DNA from: Usnea hakonensis
Taxonomy: Eukaryota; Ascomycota; Lecanoromycetes; Lecanorales; Parmeliaceae
Length of the DNA stretch: 64,000 nucleotides
Assembly (NCBI GenBank): GCA_013423325.1
Contig: BLJB01000123.1
Coordinates: forward strand, 62,001 to 126,000
Reading direction: 5' to 3'
In this document: positions 23,512-33,954 of the stretch, piece by piece
Numbering within the stretch: the stretch's first letter is position 1
Layout: each line of letters starts with the position of its first letter
Program-made: the position numbers and the translations under genes
The notes under the pieces: model-generated
Database searches by the model: none
Seen by the model: only the letters and a program-made list of their open reading frames with translations
What the model was told of the DNA's origin: nothing

Positions 23512-23585
23512 ATATACCAAATCAGGCGGGGGGTGTAGAGAGTGCGTGTGCCAAGAAATTGCATTTTTTTTGAGCATGCTAAATA
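23512..23585 (-). repeat. Right terminal inverted repeat of the MITE
   Basis: The inverted partner of 23123-23196. Beyond 74 bp the similarity decays, though a weaker match continues inward for about 25 bp. Confidence 0.92.
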
Positions 23586-23919
23586 CGAAAGTCACGAGGG
23601 GCACTTTCACGAATCCACCATCATTCACCAACTATAATTCTTCCTGCTAAGACATATTGGAAAGTACCTGCAGCAAGTCAATCGAGCTCACATGGCTGTG
23701 ACTACTCTCTACATGCATCCGTGATTCTGTGGAGAATTTAGCTTACTTTGTGGATTTACCGACTTACTTCCGGCCGAGGCATTCTTCTTCTTGTCTTTGT
23801 CTCCACAATCGCCATTTAACTAAACAACATTATCTTATTCTCTTACCTATATCTCTTCCTCTCACTCTACCTTCCACCCCTCGAGTACACCATATCATTG
23901 TTTTCACTCCCCCTTCACA
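23586..23919. promoter_or_regulatory. Proximal promoter/5' leader of the b5-ACAD gene
   Basis: 334 bp between the MITE and the start codon. It is pyrimidine-rich over the last 150 bp, as is common before fungal starts. Confidence 0.4.
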
Positions 23920-25813
23920 ATGTCTAAGATCCTTTCTAAAGACCAAGTTGCGAGCCACAAGACGAAAGACGATCTCTGGTTAGCATAGAAACCTACGCCG
24001 CTTTCGACCCCGTCCTGACTTGGTTTCATATAGGGTCATTGTTGATGACGACGCTTACGACTTAACCAAGTTCCAAGAAGAACATCCAGGAGGCCAGAAA
24101 AGTAAGCACCTTCTGCACCCGCCCCTAATTTGGGCAATTGTTGATCCGCTGTATTCCAGTCCTCCAGCGGGTAGCCGGCAAAGATGCTTCAAAGCAATTC
24201 TGGAAGTACCACAATGAGAGCATCCTCAAGAAATACAAGGGTCAACTACAGGTCGGATCACTTGACAGCAAGAAGCAAGAAGCCCCCCCTCCTACTCCAC
24301 CTGCAACACCGCCGCCAGCAGAGACAAAGACCGAGACCAAGGAGAAGGTAAAGCCTCAAGCTGAGTTAGGAACCGTTGCTCCAGTCCCAGGGAAAGATGT
24401 GGAAGAGTTAAAAGAGTCAATGGATCCATACGGCGCTCTGATACCCTATGCGGATCCATCGTGGTATCAAAGTGTACGCCAAATTCCCTTCAATTAAACA
24501 TGTCCTTGCCTGACTTATACCTCTAGTACCACTCTCCCTATTTCAATGAGACCCACGCTGCTCTCCGTGCTGAAGTTCGCGAATGGGTTGACAGCGAGAT
24601 CGAACCTAACGTCACTGAATGGGATGAAGCTAAGAAAGTGCCTGACAAGATATATAAACAGATGGGCGAGCGCGGCTACTTGGCAGGTCTGATGGGCCTA
24701 CACAAATACCCTACCAATTACACCGATCATCGAATAAAGAGCGTGAAGCCTGAAGATTGGGACCTCTTTCACGAATTGCTAGTGACGGACGAGATATCGA
24801 GAGCAGGTAGCGGTGGTCTCGTATGGAATCTTATTGGAGGATTCGGCATCGGATGCCCTCCATTGGTCAAGTTCGGCAAGAAGCCTCTGGTCGATCGGAT
24901 ATTACCCGGCATTTTAAATGGTGACAAGAGAATATGTTTAGCTATAACGGAGCCAGATGCTGGAAGTGATGTTGCCAATCTGACTTGCGAAGCGAAGCTT
25001 ACTGAAGATGGCAAGCACTACATTGTCAACGGCGAGAAAAAATGGATCACCAACGGTATCTGGTGCGATTACTTTACAACTGCGGTCCGAACTGGTGGTG
25101 AAGGCATGAACGGTGTATCCGCACTACTTATTGAGCGTGAGCACGGTGGTGTCAGCACCAGAAAGATGGATTGCCAGGGTGTATGGGCTAGTGGAACCAC
25201 ATATGTGACCTTCGAGGACGTCAAAGTACCGGTGGAGAATCTGTTAAGCAAAGAGAATCAAGGCTTTAAAGGTATTTGTTGCTCACTTTTAGAACGACAA
25301 CGCTGACAGAGGTCTTTAGTTCTTATGACAAATTTCAACCACGAGCGGATAGGTATAATAATCCAATGTCTCCGTTTCTCCCGTGTTTGCTACGAAGAGT
25401 CGGTCAAGTACGCTCACAAGCGGCGTACTTTCGGCAAGAAGCTCATCGACCACCCTGTGATTCGCCTCAAGCTTGCACACATGGCCCGGCAAATCGAAGC
25501 CTCTTATAATTGGATGGAAAATCTGATCTACCAGTGCAACGTTATGGAAGATACCGAGGCCATGTTGAAGCTTGGTGGTGCTATAGCGGGGTTGAAAGCC
25601 CAGGCCACCGTAACCTTTGAATTTTGTGCTAGGGAGGCAAGTCAGATATTTGGAGGACTCAGCTACAGCCGTGGTGGTCAAGGGGCTAAGGTCGAGAGAT
25701 TATACCGTGACGTCCGAGCTTACGCGATCCCAGGTGGCAGCGAGGAGATCATGCTGGATCTTAGCATTCGACAAGCACTGAGGGTGCACAAGGCTCTAGG
25801 AATGAAGTTGTAG
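23920..25813 (+). CDS. Cytochrome b5 - acyl-CoA dehydrogenase fusion protein
   Basis: Five exons, 23920..23978, 24034..24101, 24160..24473, 24527..25271 and 25320..25813, give 559 residues. Residues 1-75 form a cytochrome b5-like domain with the heme-ligand motif HPGGQK. A Pro/Thr/Lys linker follows. An acyl-CoA dehydrogenase domain runs from about 150 on, with FAD-site motifs AITEPDAGSDVANL and KKWITNG and the late motif RRTFGKKLI. The C-terminal motif is AIPGGSEEIM, not the YEGT form. By comparison with the isovaleryl/long-chain subgroup, the catalytic base is more likely the Glu of NFNHERIG, near residue 404. The enzyme should oxidise an acyl-CoA using FAD. What the fused heme domain accepts or donates is unknown. 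No clear targeting signal or membrane anchor is seen. Confidence 0.92.
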
Positions 25814-26195
25814 GGGCATGATACGTGTACACTGGTGTTTCCCGGTCTTCCGTGGTCGATTTTTTGGTTTCAGGGTAGAGCAGTCAATATATAGCGAGTA
25901 CGTACTGGAAATCGTGCCACTTACGTCGAGGCTATATACAAGGAGTCTCATACTCAATTTGAATGTCAATACTGAGATGATGCTTGCGATTCTCTTACGA
26001 CCCTAGGGTAAAGCTTGGGAGTTTCACAACCTGTCAGATTATAAAGCCCTTAGGGCATGTGGGCAGCGCTTATACTTGCCGCAAAAGGGTGACATCGGAG
26101 GGCGGATGTACTTAGGTCCGAGTTTGGATACTTTGATGTGCCCTTCAAGCGCAACTTATCTCTCCCACCCTCTTGTCGACTTCCCTCCCACGACG
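25814..26195. other. Intergenic region
   Basis: 382 bp between tandem plus-strand genes. Nothing beyond the expected terminator and promoter DNA. Confidence 0.5.
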
Positions 26196-27171
26196 ATGAA
26201 TACCCTTCGCACCACTTTCCAACCGCTCACCCACTCCTTGCCCGCCCCCGTCCGCGATTTCGGCATCTCCCTCATTGGTCCTGACTGCTATAAGAAACTC
26301 ATCCTCGACATTGACCTCACGTCCACACAGTGCCTGAAGCTCGGGGTCTCCAAAGCTCTCGGTGTCGCTACGGTCGCCGGCGCTTCTGTTGTGAAAGTGC
26401 CTCAGATCATCAAACTCCTCAACTCACAATCTGGGGCTGGAATTTCCTACCTCTCCTACGCCCTCGAAACCTCCGCGCTGTTGACTACCTTGGCCTATAG
26501 CGCGCGCAATGGCTTTCCGTTCAATACCTATGGAGAAACGGCGATGATCGCTGCGCAGAACGTCGTCATTAGCCTGTTGGTGCTAAGATATACTGGTAAG
26601 ACGGTTCTGGCCGCCGTCTTTGTGGCAGCTCTGGCCTCGGGGGGGTATTCGTTGTTCAATGAGAGCGTGATCGATATGCAGACCTTGACTTATGTGCAAA
26701 TGGGAGCGGGACTGCTGGGAGTAGCGTCGAAGTTGCCACAGGTCTGGACGATTTACAGTGAGGCGGGCACTGGACAGTTGAGTGCTTTTATGGTAAGCGA
26801 GGGTTGTGAGGTCTAGGTTCCGATACGGACGAGAGCTGATTTGCCATTGTGATATAGGTCTTCAACTACCTTTTTGGAAGTTTGACGAGGATATATACAA
26901 CTTTGCAGGAGGTGGATGATAAATTAATTCTTTACGGGTTCGTTGGAGGCTTCGTCCTCAACTTAGTCTTGGCTTTTCAAATGGTAGGTTCCCTGGGAAA
27001 GGATCCGAAAGGGGAAGTCAGTATTAACAGTTATAGGTATACTATTGGAACAGTCCAGCAACAGCACCGCATGCAGGAGAGATGGGCCAGAAACCAGCCG
27101 AGATAGCTATGGGCTCCAGCACTGGAGCTTCGACCAAAGGCAAGGGACCCACAACCCGCCGCAGAGGATAG
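26196..27171 (+). CDS. MPDU1/Lec35-type PQ-loop membrane protein
   Basis: Exons 26196..26792, 26858..26983 and 27037..27171 give 285 residues. Two PQ-loop motifs are present (SVVKVPQIIKLL and VASKLPQVWTIY), with about seven hydrophobic segments between and around them. This matches mannose-P-dolichol utilisation defect 1 proteins of the ER, which are needed for use of dolichol-linked mannose/glucose in glycan and GPI synthesis. The tail ends Lys/Arg-rich (KGKGPTTRRRG). A longer in-frame N-terminus from 26076 exists. I chose 26196 because the preceding residues lack family character. Confidence 0.88.
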
Positions 27172-28302
27172 CTTAGGCTGGTAGTGCCCCTAATTAATAG
27201 TCCCATATCATCTTCCATGACCGCCATCCACCATCGCGTTGAATATCATCATCTTCGCCCACTTGGCTCCAACACCACTCACATCTCACGCTCTCTGACA
27301 CCCCTCATCTGCAACAAGGCTCCCACTTCTAATTCCAACAACAGGCCTCACGTTTCCCCACTTCGGATTGCCCAGTACCGCTATTCCACCAAACTACAAG
27401 CCATCTAATGCCCGCAACTCCAACATCTCCTCCGTTGGCTAGCCAGCCCGCCATCTTCTCCGATCAATGCATTTCTTTGTTGAACCCTACCCCTTCATCT
27501 TGACCTTGCGCCAACACAAGTAAGCGCACAGCGATTTCCCACCCCCCCTTCCTTTCCTGCCAATGTCTATCTCGTCCACGCTTCTTGGCGCTTCACGCTG
27601 CCAGTCTGGCATTATGTCTGCACGGCCGAGGTGACGGGAGCTGGCCAGAGGATCTTTGCGGTGATGAAGCTATTTGCTTGGGAAGGCAAGCAGCCGCGCT
27701 CTGTATTAGACTTCGGTGCTGAGACGAGCAGGAGGTCGGCTGCACCTGACGAAGGGCCTGCTCTTCTGTTTGAGTATTCGATCACCTTGTTCTTTGCTCA
27801 GAGTTGGAAATCGGAAATAGAAGTGCGCAGATATACTTAAGGAGGTGGCGTGAGCAACAAGCGGCGCAGGGCCACGGTGAATTTAGTCAGGCAGCGGGAA
27901 TTGACTGTGGATCGCTTTGTCAGGGATGGAGCAACGTCTGGCTGTAGAGAATGTTTTGAGAGGGGGTTGTCGATGTCTGTACCGGTTGGCAAAGAGCTTG
28001 GAGCCGGAGATGTCTAGCAACGGCAAAGGTAAAGGATCTGGAAAGCAGCGAGTCAAAGACTCCGATGAGGGTGGTATACATACTTAGAGGAGTGTGTCAT
28101 AGAATGTGTCTTTTGAAAGGCACAGACGGTTTCATGATGATTATATCTCGTCCGTTTGTAAATCGTCGGATTTCCTGAGAAGCCTCTGATCGCACTTCAA
28201 CGCCTTGGGTATCTCCATTGCTATGCATCGTGCCAGTCATTGCCTGGACTTTGGAGAAAGATCAAAAGTAGTCGGTATGATCGTGGAGGTGTCCCTTCAT
28301 CG
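27172..28302. other. Gene-free region with uncertain open frames
   Basis: About 1.1 kb between convergent genes. Short frames occur at 27184-27408 and 27631-27840, and an ATG-less frame near 27841-28014 encodes a basic stretch (VSNKRRRATVNLVRQREL). I could not splice them into a convincing gene. They may be chance, 3' UTR or a decayed gene. Confidence 0.4.
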
Positions 28303-29094
28303 TCACTTCTTCGGCTCTTCCCCCCTCACCAAGAATCTCAATATATCATCCATCGCCAAAAACTTTCCTGCCCTCTCTTCAACCTTCTCACTTTCACTGC
28401 CCTCCGGCCCCGCCGCCCCAGAAACACCTCCCATATCCTCCTCCGCACCCTCTTCCTCCTCACTCTCCTCATCCCTCAACCCCGTCACCACATTCTCAAT
28501 CCCAGCTTCCACCTCCGCAAGAGTATAGTCCCCACCCCACTCATGCTTCCTCGCCTGCTCATTCGCCGTAATCCCCGCCCATTCCCACAACTCTCTAATC
28601 TCGTCCCGTCCTCTTCCCCCATACTCTTGACCCACTTCCTCTCCCGCTGAACGACCTTCTTCGACCCAATCTTCAACATGTGGCTCGAGTTTCTTGCGCA
28701 GTAGCTGATTGAGGATGGGCTCCTGTTCACGGCCGGGGTATGATGGTACGGGGTAGGCGACCAGAGAAGAGAGGAGCGGGGCGTGGGTGGTCAGGTGGGC
28801 GGAGACGGAAGCGAGGTTTTGGGAGATTATTTGGGAGAGGGAGTGGAGGGAGGACCTGGAGGGCTTTTAGCTACTTTTATCTTCATATTTCATGGTACTG
28901 TGGATGAAGAGAGAAGAAAGTGAGAATCATGCGGCTGTCTGTATGTTGTCAAGGGGATTGCCGGCTTACCACGGTGGGAGAGGCTCTACGCTGTGGATCT
29001 GGTGTTGCAAGGATGCCAGGGAGCTGGAAAGCTGAGCGAGGCGCTGCCGGGTCTGTTCTAGGATTCTGATGTCCTGACTTGATAATGTTGCCAT
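28303..29094 (-). CDS. MED8: Mediator complex subunit 8
   Basis: Exons on the complement, 28303..28855 and 28970..29094, give 225 residues. The N-terminus MATLSSQDIRILEQTRQRLA followed by LSSSLASLQHQI and PLPPW is the conserved helical start of fungal Med8. This Mediator head subunit contacts Med18/Med20 and helps RNA polymerase II initiation. The middle is helical (YPGREQEPILNQLLRKKLEP, WVEEGR). The C-terminal third is Glu/Ser-rich, ending with MDDILRFLVRGEEPKK. The 114-bp intron splits the PLPPW codon and joins in phase 2. Confidence 0.88.
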
Positions 29095-29647
29095 TTTCGC
29101 ATTTGGCGCGTTTACTTTGTAATGGCTTGGTACCGTATTCGTACGAGGGGACGAGTAGACGACTGTAGAGACGAGTAAAAACTTACTTCGTATTTCTCCA
29201 CGATCTTAGGTCTGTCTCTATTTCAGAAAGATTTTTAGTACTTGGAAAAAAATTGTCGGTACTTAAGAATGAGGTTGTTGTAGAAGTCCTTGATCAGGTA
29301 TTTCCGCCGACTGGGGTGCTTTCACGGGTGTTAAAGAAACAGACTGGTGTTTGATCTGACCAATGCGTACGACTACGCTTTATCTGCAGAGGTCATCGGC
29401 TGTCAAATATCCATCTAGCCATCAATGGACTTGAACAATGGGTTTGATAATTGCAAAAGTTAGATATATCCGTGATCCCAATGTCGATACTCCAAGTGAC
29501 AAGAGCGAGATCAGTGAGTGTTTGGCTCTTCTGTAATTACTGCTATGCTATTGTACAACGCACTTGCTTATTTAGTCTTGCCCGAGGCTATCAGCAGGTG
29601 GGCAACCGACGATCAGAAGACAAAAAGACGACGGTCGAGAGCGCTTC
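29095..29647. other. Intergenic region
   Basis: About 550 bp holding the MED8 promoter and the RPN2 3' flank. No other feature is seen. Confidence 0.5.
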
Positions 29648-32600
29648 CTAATCCTCGCCGGGCTCATCATCGTCAGAGTGGTAATCGAAGTCATGCGGCA
29701 CCTCCGCATCCTCTTCTCCTTCCCCTCCCTCATCCAAGGCGGTCAATACTCCAGCTGCCTCGGCTGCACCGGTTGATGCCCGAGTCGATTCCCCTTGAGC
29801 CACCGCAGCGTCAACCTGATCTTGTAACGTAGATCCTAAAGCAGCGGGCTGAGCGGGCTTTTTAGCCTTCTTCATCTCCAAAAGCGTCTTCGACTCTGAT
29901 GGCCTGGTGTCATTCAACAGTATAACGCCACCAGTGGGCTTTTTCACGGGTTCGTAACGTTCATCTGGGAAGCTGACAAATTTCAGCTGTGCGGGTAGTA
30001 CTCGTGACATGTTTTCGAGACTGTAGCCCGCTTTTTCTTTCTCCAACTTCTTTTTCAAGCCTTCAGGCTTGTCGGGCTCTTTGGCGTCCTCGTCTTTCTT
30101 CTCGCCCTCGCCCTCAGTCTTGACAGCGGGTTCGTCGGTCTCCATCTTGTCCCCAGTATCTGCTTTTGGCGCAGTGGGAGTGTGATCGATGTCCATGCTT
30201 TCGCGCCTCTGCTGCTTTTCTTTCTTTTGCGCTCTACGCTTTGCCTGCGCAGTCGTTGAGAGTACGGCAGTCTTGACTTTCTCCGGAGCGTCCTCTGTCT
30301 TCGCTTCCTGCTCGGGAGGGTAGTCAAATAGACTAGGCCGGGTCGCGCTATGAAACTTGAAGCTGGGAACTTCAAGGTCTTGGTCGAGACCAATGACTGA
30401 TGTCGGGGTAAAGCTCAGAGACAGGAAATGTGTTAAGGGGAACCAGTACCAGTATTGAGTGAAAATTGCCATTCCGACAATACCGGCCATGTTCAGATTA
30501 CCCGTCTGGGTCTGGAGGCTTATCGTGCAATTGCGGCCACCAGCATCAATAATCCCCAAGGAAATTGCACTGCCGAATTTGGTCATGGCATCTTCATGTC
30601 GGTCGCCAATGGCTTTTTGCAGTGTCTTTCGGATAGTGCCAACTTTTGGATTCATTGCCTCGTTTTGCTGTACCATGATCATGGAAAGCGCAATGAGTGC
30701 TCCTTGGCGGACGAAATCAGTTGGGTCCTTGATCATTGGCTCCAAAAGATCGATGGCTTCGTCCAGACCAGTGCCTGCGCAAGATATACCTAGTGCCATT
30801 GCTGCGCCGTATCGAACGTGTGGGTTATACGACTCTGACAGAAGCTCAACCATACGCGGTACACTCCTAGGTTTCCTGAAGAGGATAAAACCTAGACTCA
30901 TGACGGCGTATCTCCGGACATCATCACTGACGTCGCTGACCGCCACATGAAGAAGTTTGCGAACAGCTTTATTGCTGCCAGTACCACAGTAAGCAAGGGC
31001 GAGTGTCTGAATCCCTCCATATCGAAGAATTGGATCAGGGTCCTCCAAAAGGCCGTTCACCAACTCATCGGCCCCTTCTTGCCGGCCATACATTATCAGA
31101 GCCATCCCAAGACCGACGCCACGGACGATCTTTTCATGTTGTGTTTCGTGGGCATACTGAATCAAAATCTCGAGCGACTTGATGTTGCCGGTCCCTAACA
31201 TTATCAAGCCCATTGCGATTCCTACAGCTTCACCATTTAGGGCTGAGTCGGTGTATAGAACATTCTTGAGATCATCAAAGATGTCTTCATCACCAGTAGC
31301 CATCCCAGCGAGGCCTAAGCCTAGAGCACCACCATGCTGCACGACCTCTTCCGTTGCTTTCTTGAAATGATCACGAATAAGTCCCAATGCAAAAGTCTCG
31401 TGATTAGCGTAGATAAGACCCATCGCATAAAGAGAACCTCCCTGACTATAGACAGAGCCCGTGTTGGCGCCCTCGACAGTATCTTTCGGCAGATATGGCT
31501 TCAATAGTGTCTGCCCATTGCCAAGGTCGCCGCGATGTATGACTCCAAGCGCAGCAGTGGCTGTAAATTTTGACCAATTGACCGCTTTACCAAGCCAATC
31601 CAGATTGTCACGGAAAAAATTTGCATTCATAGTGCCGGAGTTCATGAACCCACATGACAGGGTAACTGCGGTATGGAAAATCGAATTTCGTGCTTCCAAA
31701 CTATCTTTGAGCTTGTTAAGTATAGCAACATCGGCATGATTGTTGCGGTAAAGGAATTCAAGGTTCAGTTCAATGGTTTTTGTCCCCGATAAAATTTCTC
31801 GTATCGAGTCGAACGCTGTCTCGTCCTCTGTGCTTTTTGGCCGGGCGTGATCCGCAGGATCATCCAGCGACGAGGTTGGAGCGGTAGCATTCTCGTTGGA
31901 CTCTGACAAGAGCTTGTCAGTCTCTTGTGCGTCATCGATTCTATCTTCATCCATCTTATCTACGCCATCATTAGGCTGAGTAGCTGTGGGCTCGGAGACT
32001 TTCGGAAGGCCTTCCCTAACCTTCTTCAAGAATTCTTGAGAGCTGTTGTCGTACAGGTCGAAAGCTATCTGATAGGCTTCGGCTACGCGGCGTGGACCTC
32101 CAGTCTCGACCAAGTCTGTTAGTAGCCTTGATGCCATAGAGTCCTCATTCAAATAAACGATGCATTTCGCTATCGAAAATACGTCTGGAGAGGGAACATC
32201 CCGTAGTAGATCAAGGATCAGACGCAGTAGCTAGTTGTGAAATTGATGTCAGTCAGAGTATACGCCCATCGATCTGTAAAAAAGGAACTGGGGTTCCTAC
32301 CTCCTGACGCAGTCCACGCTCCTGCACTACATCCATACAGATACCCAGTAAGTACTCCAGTAGCTCCTCAGCCTGTCCAATGCCATCTTTGACCGGCTTG
32401 TGTCCCTTCTCATCTTCGCTCGCACGGAGTATAGTCCGTCGAATAACATCGAACTTGCGTGCCTCTACTGCGATTCCTACGACTTGGCGATAACGCTTTT
32501 CCCGGAAACATCGTTCAAACAATTGATCTATTACCGCTTGCAAAGGTTTCTGAATTCCTCGTTGCTGTGCGAGTGAGGGAGGTAGGGCAGTTGTGGGGAC

Positions 32601-33137
32601 AGGGGCACCCGCAGGATCGAACGTACTTGTACTATCTTGGCGTGAAAGTAGGGACTTTGACGGGAGAGTTGCCTGTGAGAATGGCATCGTAGGGGAAGCG
32701 AGACTTGCTGATGTACTCGTGGCGCCGTTTGTTGTTGAGGGAAATGCGGTATTGAGCTGAGCTGGTTGAGTTAAATCATTCGTAAGGGCTGTATCAGAGA
32801 GAGCAATGTAGGTATCCACGCATTTAGATATAATGGTATCCTCGAATTCACCCTCGTGATCCAGGTCGAATAGCTTGCCGGCACCAAGCGCAAATACCAT
32901 GCTCTCATTGTATTCCTGAAGGTTGTAGTAGACTTTTGCTGCGACGAGAGCGGCCAGCTCTCGCTCTGGAAAGTGAGGATCTTCGTACAGAGCCTCTACG
33001 TAGCCCACGGATCCGACTACTTCTGTCCATAGTGAGTCGATCTCTTCGTTCAATTTCCTCAGTGCGAATATCTGGAGCTCAGCATCTGGCTCTGATAGAA
33101 AGCCCACCACACCAGCTGCTGATGTCAATCCGACCAT
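29648..33137 (-). CDS. RPN2: 26S proteasome regulatory subunit Rpn2 (PSMD1)
   Basis: Exons on the complement, 29648..32230 and 32301..33137, give 1139 residues. Rpn2 is the large base scaffold subunit of the 19S particle and binds Rpn13 and the ATPase ring. The N-terminal helical part (SAAGVVGFLSEPDAELQIFA) leads to a long array of proteasome/cyclosome repeats with alternating Gly and Ala. Examples are GGALGLGLAGMATGDED, GEAVGIAMGLIMLGTG and YGAAMALGISCAGTG. The C-terminal part carries a Lys/Glu-rich insert and ends in an acidic tail (DFDYHSDDDEPGED). Length and repeat pattern match the family. A low-complexity Ser/Thr insert near residues 140-190 is typical of fungal versions. Confidence 0.96.
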
Positions 33138-33954
33138 AGTAACGTTGTAAGCTCAAGTGAGATCTTCGGACAGCTAGCGTATGCTTTATCTTATGTTGCG
33201 AATGAGTGAAACGGACCGGATGCTAGATGCCGATCAATTTGAAAAGGTTTCTTCAGATGCGCATTCAGGTGATAGGGTGTAGGCGCAAAAGGTAGTGAAG
33301 CGATGCTGTTTGAAAGGTCTCAGGTGTTAGGCAAGCTTCTTACACGTCGAGTCAAGATGCTTGGCTTGGCGGCGGCAAAAAACGCTAGTACGTTTTCGTC
33401 AGCTCTGGGCAGGTAACCCCGAACGTAAATATGGTAGCGACAGATCAGATTGAAATTGCAGACATCGCTTTCTGGAAAGCATGGAGACAAGACAGATTCA
33501 TTGAGATATCCTCAACTATCTCAACTTGACTTGGTATATGAGGTATTCAATATAGAAATTTTATGCCAACTCCGCGCGAAGCGCACACGACCCTCTTTCT
33601 AGGGATGTACGATTAGGGACTGAATGGATTGATAGTGGTTAGGGGCAACGATACTAGAAAGAGCTACCTGGAGCTGGCTCCTTCGACGTGCCATCATTGC
33701 GAAGAGGTTTTGGACATAGCGACCTCGTTATTAAGGCAGAGCCCCAGTATCTTCTCCACCAAGATCCTCACAAAACGCCATAACAGGGATTGATACAGTC
33801 AATCGTTGAATGTGCCACGAATTTGGCCGGCCCAAGCTGACCCTTTGATACGACAAGATTCACCTGAGGCTTTAGTATTGTGAAGAATATCGCTGGAGTT
33901 TGAAGGCATATCAAGGCGTAAAAAGACTAGGAGGGATAAACTCGTTCGGCAAAC
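33138..33954. promoter_or_regulatory. Divergent promoter region, RPN2 / CET1
   Basis: 817 bp between two divergent starts. RPN2 genes in yeasts use PACE boxes (GGTGGCAAA). I do not see a perfect copy, so regulation is left open. Confidence 0.45.

Larger units (their letters stand above)
23123..23585. mobile_element. MITE-like element with 74-bp terminal inverted repeats
   Basis: The first and last 74 bp are inverted copies of each other with one mismatch (T at 23166, the partner arm having C). Both ends begin TA followed by TTTAGCATGCTC. Taking the outer TA as the target duplication, the element proper is 459 bp. The roughly 315-bp centre is AT-rich and has no ORF, so it is non-autonomous. 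A TA target and these arms suggest the Tc1/mariner/Fot1 superfamily, but no known family name is recognised. It lies between two divergent genes. Confidence 0.88.
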
